Source: Pavlovales sp. CCMP2436
Taxonomy: Eukaryota > Haptophyta > Pavlovophyceae > Pavlovales
Assembly: GCA_026770615.1 (NCBI GenBank)
Contig: MU631311.1
Span: 836,708-857,977, forward strand
DNA: 21,270 nt
Direction: 5' to 3'
The notes under the pieces are model-generated. The model worked only from the letters and a program-made list of their open reading frames with translations, did not search any database and was not told the origin of the DNA. Position numbers and translations under genes: made by a program. Positions 8,301 to 17,555 of this stretch are shown in pieces (the stretch's first letter is position 1; each line of letters starts with the position of its first letter).

Positions 8301-9867
8301 ATGAAATACATAAAGGATCCACCTGTGTCACAAAGTAATAATTGACATATATTATTATTAATTACACTTAGAAAAACTCCTGTTGCTGTAGAATTCGTTG
8401 AACTTGTGGCATAGGATGTAGTTATTTGAGTACCGAATCCTAAGACAGATGAGCTTTGGTTTGTGTTTGTTTGAAATAATTTATTGTCGAATGAAATAGT
8501 TAAACCTGTTCCTCCTGTTATTGATGATATAGTGAGCTCTGATAAATTACTTATAATAGTTGACATATCGCCACGTCTAAAATATAGTTTTTCATTGATA
8601 TCTCTACCTTGTTCTATAATAGTTCCGCCCAATTTTATTTATTTCTATCTAGAGTGTTATATAGTAAAAATTGTAAATCTCTATCTGGCATTGCTTTAAA
8701 TTATCTATTAACGTTTCTTCGAGAGTTGCTTTGAAGAATATTTTTAGGTCAGAAAGATATGAACCATTTGGGTATATTCTTAATAAATTAGTTGTTGAAT
8801 TATCTGCTGTAAATAATACAAGACTTGATACAGTTATCGATGAATATGCCCCCAATTGAATAACGTTATGCATTATTTCATCCATTTAAATTGTCACATC
8901 TCCAATTTCTGATATAACAATGCTATAACGATGCCATCCTGTCGTGTCTATATTTGTTATTTAATATAATTTTTTGATTTCTCCTAAACTAGTTAATCTA
9001 AACGCTATATCTGTACCAGAAACCAAAATGTTAATACCATTACAGATATTTATTTATATATGTTGATGTAGAAGTTGTAACATAATCACACAATGATAAA
9101 ACGGTCTGGTAATTTGTTCCGATGTATTTCAAATCGAATGATATCATCAATCATGTATTTAATTCTGTAATCGATCCAAAAATGGTGTATTGAATTGTAG
9201 CAGGGTCGAGTAGCGTTTCGATCATGCCATTATCAAATTGTGTATATGATTTATCAGTCAATGTTTCAAATTTATGATTTTCGTCAGGCGCACGTACATA
9301 GGTAAAATAGTTATTTTTTCCACTAAAATCCATTTGATTTAAAGATCTATATTCGGCCCATGCTGATCCAAGTCTGTTTACAATAGGCTCTGCTGATAAA
9401 GTGACGACAGTACCATAAGGGACTTGTTGATTGAATGGTATACGTAAAGTGTATAAATTCAAATTTTGATTTGTCATAAACGCATCAAATTGTTAAGAAT
9501 AATCCACTTCGTTAAACTTCAGATTAGATACTACAGGCACGCCTGCGTAGCTGGTTAGTGCTAAAATTTGCGATTCTACATCCGGCAAATTTGGCGTGGA
9601 TATAATTCCTGTAAAATTTGCTCCTGATAAATTAGCTTTCTGTAGGAGCTTAATATCAGTGTTTATGATGTTTTCCTTCAAATTTATTTCATCTTTTAAT
9701 CCGATAGCATATACATCGCTAGCTAATGTCCGAGTATTCAGTGTTGATATATTGCTGTTTATTACAGTGCTAGAACTATCAAAATCGCTTTGATTTGTTT
9801 TTAATGATATGTTACTGCTGATAAAAATACTATTTAAATTATAATCGGTTTAGTTTGTTTTGAGTAA

Positions 9868-10173
9868 CAGATTACTTGATACATTAATAATATTCGAATC
9901 ATATCGTAAATTTGAACTATTAATATTACTGTTAAAATTTGTAAAATCGCTTTGGTTAGTTTTGAGTAACAGATTACTTGATATATTAATAACATTCGAA
10001 TCATATCGTAAATTTGAACTATTAACATTGCTATTTAAAATTGTAAAATTGCTTTGGTTCGTTTTGAGTAACGGATTACTTGATAAATTAATAATATTCG
10101 AATCATATCGTAAATTTGAACTATTAACATAACTGTTTAAAATTGTGAAATCCGTAGTATTAGGATTTATATT
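9868..10173 (-). repeat. Three tandem 102-bp (34-residue) coding repeats in the fibre gene
   Basis: On the minus strand the unit LLKTNQSNFTILNSNVNSSN followed by LRYDSNVINISSN repeats with a 34-codon period (about 10173-10072, 10071-9970, 9969-9868). A further partial unit begins just after, where KTNQ has become KTN-stop. The units differ by a few substitutions, in line with age. They probably form a repetitive fibre shaft. Confidence 0.8.
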
Positions 10174-10753
10174 ACTATTGATCACAATATTATTAGTGTT
10201 ATAATCGCTCGTATTGACTTTCAATAATATATTTGAATCGTATCGCAAATATGAAGAATGAACATTATTATTTAATTTTTAAAATTCGTAGTATTAGTTT
10301 TCAGATTTATATTACAGGCAATTATAGCCATCGAATTTGTGATGTTGCTATTATTATTATTGTATGTAGCTATATCAACTTTTAACGACATTAGGCTGTT
10401 TGATTCTGATTTTGTATAACGATTATCAAAACTTAGATTAGCGTTATATTTGTATTCATCAAAATCCATGATCGGTAATTTGCTCGGCAATAGCGTTTCA
10501 TACCTACGATATTTAGATTATTTAGTGAAATTGCTGCGCCTGCTGTAACTAAACCTACTGCGTTCGTAGTTGATAAAACAAGCGCCGATATTGCTATGTT
10601 GCTCGTTGTCGTTACATTGCTATTTATTTGTAAAATACCTTGATTATAATCGGTAATATTATGTTTAAGATTAATACTATTATCGTAACGATTATTTGAA
10701 CAGTTAACGATATTGCTAAAAACATTGTGATCCGAAATATTGTATTTTAATCC

Positions 10754-11455
10754 CAAATTGCTTGATATATTTATACTTTTCGCATTGTATAATGTAGTGC
10801 TTATTTTTGTATTGATATTAGAAGTATTACTACCGACCGTATTCGACAGATTTATAAAATCCTGATCATTATTTACTGAACTGGATGGTCTGTTTTGTAA
10901 TGCCAATATATTGCTATCATCTCGAATATTTGAAGAATTAATGACGTTGCTAACAACATTGTGATCAGAAATATTGTATTTTAATGCTATGCTGTTACTC
11001 AGATTTATGTTATTCATATTGTATAATGTAGTGCTTATTTTCGTATTGATATTTGAAGTACTTGACGAAACAGCATTTGATAAAGTAATAAAATCCTGAT
11101 CATTATTTACCGAACTTGTTGGTCTATTTTGTAATTCCAATATATTGCTATCATATCTAATATTTGAAGAGTTAATGACATTACTAAAAACATTATGATC
11201 CGAAATATTAAATTTTAATGCCAAATTTCTTGATATATTTACATTGTTTGTATTATATAATGTAGTGCTTAATTTCGTATTGATATTTGAAATATTTGAC
11301 GAAATAGCATTTGATAAACTAATAAAATCCTGATCATTATTTACCGAATTCGTAGGTCTGTTTTGTAATTCTAAAATGTTCGAATCATATCTATATTTGA
11401 TGAGTTAATGACATTACATAATGTGTTGAATAATGACCCATTATGTTTATACGAT
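10754..11455 (-). repeat. Three tandem 234-bp (78-residue) coding repeats in the fibre gene
   Basis: The unit starts ALKYNISDHNVVSNVINSSN, contains SSVNNDQDFINLSN and ends near TKISTTLYN. Copies span about 11455-11222, 11221-10988 and 10987-10754, followed by a partial unit. The first copy has lost one base (near 11389), as shown by comparison with RYDSNIL in the other copies. NSSN(I/L)RYDSNI is shared with the 34-residue repeats, so the two arrays probably arose from one ancestral module. Confidence 0.8.
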
Positions 11456-12192
11456 AAATATGTATCAGTATCCTGGCTTGTATAATGATTTGTAAATTTG
11501 TTGGTATTTGATGTAATCATATTATTATATCTAATATTTGACGATTCTACTATTGTTTTATCTGCCTTTGTATCAATTAAGCTTGTGATGTCGACGATAT
11601 CATGCTTTATAACATCAATAGCATTAGAATTTGATATGACTCTACCGTCTAAATTCAAAAAACCTTCGTCGATTTTGTTCACAACTTGGCCGCCCAGTGT
11701 CATACCCCCGCTTATTAACGTAGCTCCAACGATATTTTTGATATCGCCAAGTTCGTTAAGGGTATTATTAATTACTGCATTAGCGGCATCCTGAAGTAGA
11801 TCCTTGATTGCTTGAGTGGTAAGATAATTATTTAATTCACCTTTTGATAAAGATGTATTTTCTATATTGTTATTTTGAGAATTCTCTGAAGTAATATATT
11901 CGGATGACAAGAGTCTCAGATTAATAGCTTCATTTGATGTTGTCAATTCTGTATTTATTAGAGATATTTTACTATCTAAAATTCCTATATTTCCGTTTGT
12001 TACTTCTAAATTTCCGTTTGTTATTGTTAAATTTCCATTCGTTGTACTAATATAAGAACCTATTAAATCTAATTGATCATTTGTTTCTGTTTTGAACACA
12101 TTTAACGAGCTGCCTAATGCTGTTATATTACATGTATTCGAATTTGTAATGGCCGTTAATTTGTTGAAAGCTTGCTCTCCGAAATCCGACAT

Positions 12193-12246
12193 CTTATAAT
12201 ATAGCGTAGATTTTTTGTTATCAGTTATATATATATATATATATAT
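12193..12246. promoter_or_regulatory. Divergent intergenic region with a (TA)12 tract
   Basis: Only 54 bases separate the fibre start (minus) from the lipase start (plus). About 24 bases of it are an uninterrupted TA dinucleotide tract that runs directly into the lipase ATG. On the fibre side, ctatattataag abuts the ATG. This short space must hold both promoters. The tract is also a typical place for length change. Confidence 0.45.
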
Positions 12247-12921
12247 ATGTTTGGACAAATTAGAAAAAAACGTAATTCATATTTCGGTAGACCTACAAGA
12301 AGCACTTTTTTGTTCAATAGATATATGAATACTAGATCGAATAAATCTATATCTGTAGATCCTATTGTTGTACAAAACCCACTACTTGAAAATGCGATGA
12401 TATTCTTAAAAGCATCCTACAGTGACCCGGATGGTATGGAACAAATGAAAAATATGGGTTACGATCATGATGTTGATATATCAAATAATGAAACAAATGT
12501 TCATACAAGAGATGGGAAAGCTTTGATATTACACCGAGGTATTTCGAATGCTAAAGATTTTTTAATAAGTGATGTTTTACTCGCTTTGAACTATTCGAGT
12601 TTAGACCCACGTGTCTGGTCTGCTAAAAAGATTACAAGACAGACGCAACTAAAATATAACACTATCGCAGACCACGTTGGTCATAGCTTGGGGGGTTGGT
12701 TGGCTGAAATATGCGCTGATCCTAAGGCTTGGGTTATTACTTATAGTAAAGGTGCTTCTCCTTACCATCGAACTAAATCTATATCACCAAGACAGTTAGA
12801 TATTCGTACACGTGGCGATTTGGTTAGTTTAATGTCGAAATTTCAAAACAGTAATTCATTAACTATAGAAAACAAAGGTAAAGGGTGCTTAAACGCACAT
12901 AATTTAAACAATCTTGACTAA
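12247..12921 (+). CDS. Lipase class 3-like (alpha/beta hydrolase) protein, intact
   Basis: An uninterrupted frame of 224 residues. The nucleophile elbow G145-H-S147-L-G149 (DHVGHSLGGWLAE) is the class 3 lipase signature. Upstream, ILHRGISNAKDFLISD matches the usual strand and oxyanion region with R-G followed by a D-x-x-x-D stretch. The catalytic acid fits D191 in TRGDLVSL, and the catalytic histidine fits H218 in LNAHNLNN. All three triad residues are therefore present. The N-terminus is basic (IRKKRNSYFGRPTRS), with no signal peptide. Such lipases hydrolyse acyl esters of lipids. In a virion or infected cell this could modify membranes during entry or exit, which is an inference. The ATG abuts a TA tract. 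The stop TAA overlaps the penton gene stop (ctaa). It is one of the longest unbroken frames in the element. Confidence 0.75.
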   Translation: MFGQIRKKRNSYFGRPTRSTFLFNRYMNTRSNKSISVDPIVVQNPLLENAMIFLKASYSDPDGMEQMKNMGYDHDVDISNNETNVHTRDGKALILHRGISNAKDFLISDVLLALNYSSLDPRVWSAKKITRQTQLKYNTIADHVGHSLGGWLAEICADPKAWVITYSKGASPYHRTKSISPRQLDIRTRGDLVSLMSKFQNSNSLTIENKGKGCLNAHNLNNLD

Positions 12922-13702
12922 TGTTTATAAAACATAAATGTTAGTACGAATGTATTGTAAAACGGAAGTGGTGTAAAATTCTCATCTATCATTTCGATAT
13001 CAATATAATCGATAGAATTATTTCTAAGCGGCTGAGTAATAAAAGGCCTCTCGAACGGGATAATATCGCCATAATTTGCGTTATTCGCTATAGATGCTAT
13101 TATTTTTCTGGACGTCATTAACGAACTGTCATTCGAGTTGTCTAATTGTAAAGATTTGTTAGAACATATGTAAATCTGTTTTGAAAAAGAATATCCCAAG
13201 TTCCTAACGTCTTAGTGGTACCTACATATGGAACTGTTAAAGATTGAATACATACACCGAGACGTAACGCTAATCCCGTGGGGAGAATTGTTAAATCTAA
13301 TGAGGCGTTTGTGTTATCGATTGACATAATCCTTTTGGTTGCAGAGAAAACCGAAGATGTTAAAGGATTCAGGAAAGATACACCAGTGTCAGTACGAATA
13401 GCCAATTTTGATGACATGGCTGTTGTTATCGCTTCAACCTCGGAATTAAACCCTGAGTCTATCGTAATTGTATAAAAAACGGTTGATATTTGTGTATAGA
13501 AATACGTCAGTTTTTGGCCTTCCCCATACACATTGGGAAACTGTCGAGACATTTGAATATTATATAATTGAATAAATAAATCGGATTTAACTGACCTTGG
13601 CACGATCGAATTATCAAAATTCCACTGAAAGTTACCGACTGCTGGATCAGAAATATCACTCGTTTGAGAGCTAAGAAATAATGGGTATGGTGCGTTATTC
13701 AT
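12918..13702 (-). pseudogene. Penton / minor capsid protein, one frameshift
   Basis: The start ATG at 13702 (MNNAPYPLFLSSQ) directly follows the promoter-like TCTTATATATAGAC. The frame runs to 13142, and a second frame covers about 13199 to the TAG at 12920-12918; the switch lies near 13195-13205. Together they span about 261 codons, the usual size for the single jelly-roll penton protein of polinton-like viruses and virophages. The second part has the family's C-terminal layout: IYICSNKSLQL, then PFERPFITQPLRNNSIDYI, then IEMIDENFTPLPFYNTFVLT. In the family this last segment corresponds to a strand with acidic residues and Pro-Leu. The protein would form the vertices of the icosahedral capsid. 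It is encoded beside the ATPase and major capsid genes and ends in a stop overlap with the lipase gene. Confidence 0.7.
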
Positions 13703-14579
13703 GTCTATATATAAGAGGATATTTATATTTATTATGATTATAAATTTCTGGAGTATCCGCGATATATTTTTGAATTCTTTTCTTGTTCACTTTAAATTTT
13801 TATGAGTCTTCTCTAGAGATTGAGTTAATATTTCTATCCGGTAATGTATCAATGTAATTTTTAATTTCAGTAAAGTTTTTCTTAAGATAAGCCGTTGCTA
13901 TTCTACCGGTAAGCAACGTACTGCGATTTATTACAAAAGGTTTTTCTACTGGTTCCTCTGGAATTTTCGGGAAACTTTGAGTTATATCACTACGACGGTA
14001 ATTTCCAATAGATGATATCAACGATTGACGAAATGCCGCTTTATCAATTGGTGCTTTTAAAGCCCGATTTGTTAACACCACTCCTTCATCTCTAACTTTT
14101 GATCTTAAAAGATCGTTCCGTTGTTTTTCTAATTCATTCATTCGACTATCATAATTTGTGGCCAATACATTTGTTTGTCCATTGAAAGGATTTTTACTAA
14201 CCATGTTATAGCCTAATATTGCTGGACGGACTGCTTCGTTTTCAACTCCATAATGCCCAACTGTATTACCATAATTGGGTACTTCGCTTACAATTGGTTG
14301 TGGTTCTTCAAATCGAACCGGGTTTAGAGGCTCTTTAAAAAGCAACCTTTCCATCATAGTAGTAATTGGTTGATCTTCGACAATAAAGCCTTTTGCTATA
14401 TACTCTAATTGTAATGAGTAACGACTCCTTGCTCGACCGGTGTAGTATGTTATGACTTGACCTACATATCGACGATTGAAAGCTCCTTTATACGGTTTAC
14501 CATTTAGTAGAAAATTATATTTTGAATTTGGAATAGTATCTCGTTTCCAACCATTTAATTTGTCAATAGAATCGGACAT
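13695..14579 (-). pseudogene. Unknown virion-block protein, 259 residues with a likely lost C-terminal tail
   Basis: The frame starts at ATG 14579 (MSDSIDKLNGWKRD), directly after a promoter-like element, and is open for 259 codons to TAA 13802-13800. Beyond that stop the same frame stays open for 34 codons of plausible basic peptide (KFKVNKKRIQKYIADTPEIY) and ends at TAA 13697-13695. That final stop overlaps the penton start as ATGAATAA. I therefore infer the TAA at 13800 is a later nonsense change and the original protein had about 294 residues. Composition is basic, with an RRYVGQVITYYTGRARSRYS segment, a Pro/Glu-rich middle and a helical stretch (NELEKQRNDLLRSKV). No known domain is recognised. 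Its place between the ATPase and penton genes suggests a virion or assembly protein. If the stop at 13800 is original, the 259-residue form is intact. Confidence 0.6.
13703..13718 (-). promoter_or_regulatory. TATA-like promoter element of the penton gene
   Basis: On the minus strand CCTCTTATATATAGAC is followed directly by ATG. The 17 bases TCTTATATATAGACATG are identical to those before the gene at 14579. It lies inside the ancestral 3' end of that upstream gene, so in that frame it would also have been coding. Confidence 0.65.
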
Positions 14580-14596
14580 GTCTATATATAAGAGAA
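14580..14596 (-). promoter_or_regulatory. TATA-like promoter element of the 14579 gene
   Basis: On the minus strand TTCTCTTATATATAGAC directly precedes the ATG. It shares 17 identical bases, through the ATG, with the penton gene element. Finding it twice with exactly the same spacing makes chance unlikely. Confidence 0.65.
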
Positions 14597-14617
14597 GATT
14601 TTATTATTATTCTATTG

Positions 14618-15332
14618 TTAAACGGTTGAGTCTATTATAGACATTACCATCTTCATCATTAAACGTGAACGCCCTATATTTTTTTTTTGGTCTGGTTTGA
14701 AGATATGTTTTAAATATGCTTCGAAATCTTTGCTGTGAATATTCACTTCGTCTGAAACACTCATTATTTTCTTCTTGTTGCCTGGTCTGAATATTATAAA
14801 ATTATTGATATTTTTACGAATTAATAGGGGCGCTTGTATATATAATTGAACGACTAACCAGAAAGACATACGTGAATGCCTTCGATTACATAAGAATTTT
14901 GTCAATGTTCTCTGTAGCTCTACGTTCTTCATAGAGGCGGCCATATCGTTCATTATGACTAGGCTGTTTTTATTATTTTTTGCATTTTTTTCTATTTCTT
15001 GTTCGACTTCAGTAATCGTATCAAAAGTAGTTCATGATATAGACGACTATGATTTTTAAATGGTGAATTTTCCATAGACTTAAAAGAATTTTCGGGTATG
15101 AATAAACATACAAAATCGAATACATTTTTATAGATTGGCGGAGATGTCTGTGTTAAAAACGCCGTAAGCATACTCGATTTTCCACTCCCGGGCCCACCGC
15201 TAAACATTAAACTGTAGCTCTTGTTCATACATCCGGATATCGGATAAGGGATTTGTGGATGAAGTTGATGATCTACGTTGAATTTTGGGATCGTGAGCGG
15301 GATATTATTTTTTCAATTTCCACGACACTCAT
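14618..15332 (-). pseudogene. FtsK/HerA-type genome packaging ATPase, two frameshifts
   Basis: The likely start is ATG 15332-15330 (MSVVEIEKI), 18 bases after the capsid gene stop. One frameshift lies near 15300 and another near 15040. The Walker A motif SGGPGSGKSSM (about 15200-15170) and a Walker B-like SLVIMNDMAASM (about 14960-14930) are both present. The spacing and the downstream KFLCNRRHSRMSFWLVVQ match the A32-like packaging ATPases of polinton-like viruses and other double jelly-roll viruses. The total length of about 238 codons is normal for this family. It would pump viral DNA into preformed capsids. It sits between the major capsid gene and the 14579 gene, the expected morphogenesis neighbourhood. 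As read, the two motifs are in different frames, so no full ATPase can be made. Confidence 0.75.
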
Positions 15333-15350
15333 TTAATATATCGATTTTTT

Positions 15351-16603
15351 TTAATTCTCATATGACAAAAGTCCGTCCGATATTGTAAGAATCTTATCAC
15401 ACACCACATAGGCGTACATAGTGAGGGCGGAATTGTTACTTGCGATAGCTGCTTCGAACAGAATACCGGATGAAGACGCGAGCGAGGTACCGTCTAAAAC
15501 GATGTCTTGATGTTGGAAACTGACGAGCCCGATTCCTAGAGCGAAGGCCGAATCTTCGTACTGTGCCTGAGTTACTGACAATGGATTGTTTGAAGCATTC
15601 AATACACGCATAGCCTTGTATAATTCACTACGCATTTCGACTGCGTTAGATACCGGGATTGACGGGATTCGATACCCTCCAACTCTCCACGAGTAAGAAG
15701 TCAAACCCGCCTTTGTGAAAGTAGTGCTCGATTTATCGCTTGAGAGTGTCGAATTAGAGAACGAGGACATCACTATGATGACAGACTGGACTGATTTCGC
15801 GCGGCATGGGATGTTCCACGAGATTGCGCCCGAGTTAGCTCCGACAGTTGTAGTGTAGCAGAGCACATCAGTCGCTGGGATAGCCATAATACCGTTGGGT
15901 GCTTTGCTTAAAATTCCTTGTTCTACCGCAGAATCGAGACGAATTAGCTCCGATTGAAGTTTTACTTGCTCCATCAGAATATTGCCTTCTACAAGAGGCG
16001 AACCGGTCACCCACGAAAAGATAGGATTCAATTGAATTTCAATACAAATGTCGTCATTCAGGAGGCTGAGCGCAATTGCTTTAGAACACATGCCTGGACC
16101 AAAAAGGCCAAGCAAGGGAATAGCCACGTCGAGTGTTGAACCAATCGCGGAGGCCATCGCTCGACCGTTCCTTGGTGTTAAAAGACCACCTGCTGCCACA
16201 CTCACTGCATCTGCGCAACCAATACTTACGAGTGAAGTGCCGCGATCTGATGCACTGCAGGTGTGATCGAGTAACATGTTGCCGTAGATGTGCGCGTCAG
16301 TTAGGCTTGTACATGGACTGATCCAAAATAGATGTCGATTGACTGGATTGGAGAGTAACCAGATCCATCAAGAATATAAGGTGCTGTTGCTGTACTAGTT
16401 GAACGAAGACTGTATTGAAGATAAGTATTATTTGGATTGAAGTAGACTCCAGACGACCCGCTTGGTAATTGAAATATAATACGCCCGCGACCGGCATATG
16501 ACGTTCCAGAAGTTGGTGCGAGAGTGATTCTTGTGGCTTCCGCTTTTGACGATGTAGCGATTTTCTTGTCGAATTCGAAGGATTTAGGTAGGACGGATTC
16601 CAT
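15351..16603 (-). pseudogene. Major capsid protein, double jelly-roll type, one frameshift
   Basis: ATG 16603 starts MESVLPKSFEFDKK. The frame stops at 16303-16301 after 100 codons, while another frame is open from about 16319 to TAA 15353-15351 (over 308 codons), so one indel lies near 16303-16319. The total of about 417 codons suits small double jelly-roll capsid proteins. Family-like features are the early strand region (RIIFQLPSG, YFNPNNTYLQYSL), the segment YSPIQSIDIYFGSVHVQ, a hydrophobic turn region (DVAIPLLGLFGPGMCSKAIAL) followed by acidic strand residues (NDDICIEIQLN), and many short beta-type segments. Apart from the frameshift there are no stops. It lies next to the packaging ATPase and near the penton gene. 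The assignment rests on pattern, size and neighbours; a structure prediction would settle it. Composition is less AT-rich than its neighbours, as is common for a capsid gene. Confidence 0.7.
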
Positions 16604-16651
16604 GATTTGTTTTATAATACATGAGATAGAAAAAAAAATTAGAGGAAGTTA

Positions 16652-16852
16652 TTATTTCTCAAAGGATGAACTCAGTTTATTCATTACTGCTTTTTTACCG
16701 AGAGATTTAGCAACTTCTAATGCTTTTCTTGGGAGTTCACCGGCAAAATCGCTCATTTTCTTCCGCATTTGATGTTTTGACCCAAAGCCTTGAGCGTCCA
16801 TCCCAGATTTGCCGAAGTGTGATTTTACAGATGAAGGTTTAAATCTGTACAT
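16652..16852 (-). CDS. Small basic protein upstream of the capsid gene
   Basis: An uninterrupted 66-residue frame begins at ATG 16852 after tatataaaaca. It is strongly basic (MYRFKPSSVKSHFGKS, KHQMRKKM), with a C-terminal amphipathic helix (ELPRKALEVAKSLGKKAVMN). Small basic or amphipathic proteins next to capsid genes often act as DNA-condensing or capsid cement proteins, but no family is recognised. The same frame is open upstream through a single TAA (16915-16913) into the 60-residue frame that starts at 17095. It could thus be the second half of one 147-residue gene broken by a stop. The TATA-like bases before its ATG argue for a separate gene. Confidence 0.5.
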   Translation of the reverse strand: MYRFKPSSVKSHFGKSGMDAQGFGSKHQMRKKMSDFAGELPRKALEVAKSLGKKAVMNKLSSSFEK

Positions 16853-16912
16853 TGTTTTATATACATGGCTTAGATTTTTTTTTTTTAATTCTTCTTCTAA
16901 AATGATATATGC

Positions 16913-17095
16913 TTAATCGGGTAACATCGGGAAATCTTTAGAATAATATGAAGCGGTGCCATAATCATAGTTTAAAACGGGTAATTCTTCTAAGATCTCG
17001 TCGATTGTTTTCTCACGGGGAACTTCTGGTTTACTAAAATCAAGCATTGAAAACATCGATAAAACGGTTTCTACGTTATTATTTTCTTGGTCCAT
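16913..17095 (-). CDS. Small acidic protein, possibly the first half of a split gene
   Basis: A 60-residue frame starts at ATG 17095 (MDQENNNVETVLSMF) and ends at TAA 16915-16913. It is acidic, with EKTIDEILEELPVLNYD near the middle, and probably partly helical. After the stop the same frame continues through AYIILEEELKKKNLSHVYKT, without another stop, into the ATG of the basic protein at 16852. Either these are two genes or one gene with a nonsense change; the second reading fits the many stops elsewhere. Its start is only 10 bases from the divergent plus-strand start at 17106. Confidence 0.45.
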   Translation of the reverse strand: MDQENNNVETVLSMFSMLDFSKPEVPREKTIDEILEELPVLNYDYGTASYYSKDFPMLPD

Positions 17096-17105
17096 GATAG
17101 TTATA

Positions 17106-17555
17106 ATGGACGAAGAAAAAGATTAAGAACCTATTGTTTTTGAGGCGATTGATGAAGAATTTGTACCGATTAAAGAGAAGAAACCACGTTTTGAGAAGCA
17201 AAAGGAAGCTTTGAAACTAATGATAGAAAACCGTAAAGAACGGGCTGTTGTAGAACGTGCTAATCGGAAAGAGAAACGTGCTATTAAATGGTACAGAGAA
17301 CTGAATACACAAGATAAAGAAATACAAGACATGAAAAGCACAATCGAGATGTTAAAAAATCAAATCTTGGAAGATAAAAAAGGTTTGGTTGTCTAAGAAA
17401 ATGACGAAGAACCTGCTAAGCGAACCGGTTTACACGACGGAGTATATTACCATGAACCACCTATAGTTTGACAATCTCCGTATAAAGAGGCTGAAATCAT
17501 GTATAATTTTAGACCAATGGATAGACTTAGTTTATTGCGTAATGTTTTGCGTTAA
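17106..17555 (+). pseudogene. Charged coiled-coil viral protein with three in-frame stops
   Basis: One frame runs from ATG 17106 (MDEEKD) to TAA 17553-17555, 150 codons, interrupted by TAA 17124-17126, TAA 17394-17396 and TGA 17469-17471. Between the stops the peptide is clearly protein-like: EPIVFEAIDEEFVPIKEKKP, then a long Lys/Arg/Glu-rich helix (VVERANRKEKRAIKWYREL), a heptad stretch (EIQDMKSTIEMLKNQILE) and a final YNFRPMDRLSLLRNVLR. The layout resembles a bZIP-like or other basic coiled-coil protein, but no known DNA-binding signature is certain. The terminal stop overlaps the stop of the convergent gene at 17552 (ttaa). The start is separated from the divergent gene at 17095 by 10 bases. 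The stops could come from single C-to-T changes (CAA or CGA codons), though the ancestral codons are not known. Confidence 0.6.

Larger units (their letters stand above)
5386..12192 (-). pseudogene. Giant fibre/adhesin gene with repeats and LamG-like modules, heavily broken
   Basis: About 6.8 kb that can be followed as one coding path from ATG 12192 (MSDFGEQAFNKLTAI) to TAA 5388-5386, some 2,270 codons. The N-terminal part is Asn/Ser/Thr-rich with helical heptads, then ADKTIVESS-type and YTKSESNSL-type motifs known from phage-like trimeric fibres. Next come three 78-residue repeats (about 11455-10754) and 34-residue repeats (about 10173-9868), then a fibre-collar-like KANLSGANFTGIIS near 9620. 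The C-terminal half has at least four LamG/concanavalin-like modules, each ending in a pattern like YLSDLKIF (near 8750, 8085, 7195 and 5620). The path is broken by in-frame stops at 9850, 9493, 9151, 8961, 8886, 8213, 7961, 7507, 7308 and 6669. Frameshifts lie near 11389, 10490, 10275, 9050, 8640, 7805, 7390 and 6040. No promoter-like element was seen inside, which favours one gene over several. The likely role was a virion spike or attachment fibre. Confidence 0.65.

Noticed and set aside
16301..16320. Programmed ribosomal frameshifting in the capsid gene
   Set aside because: No slippery heptamer with a downstream structure was seen, and similar breaks occur in many genes at unrelated sites.
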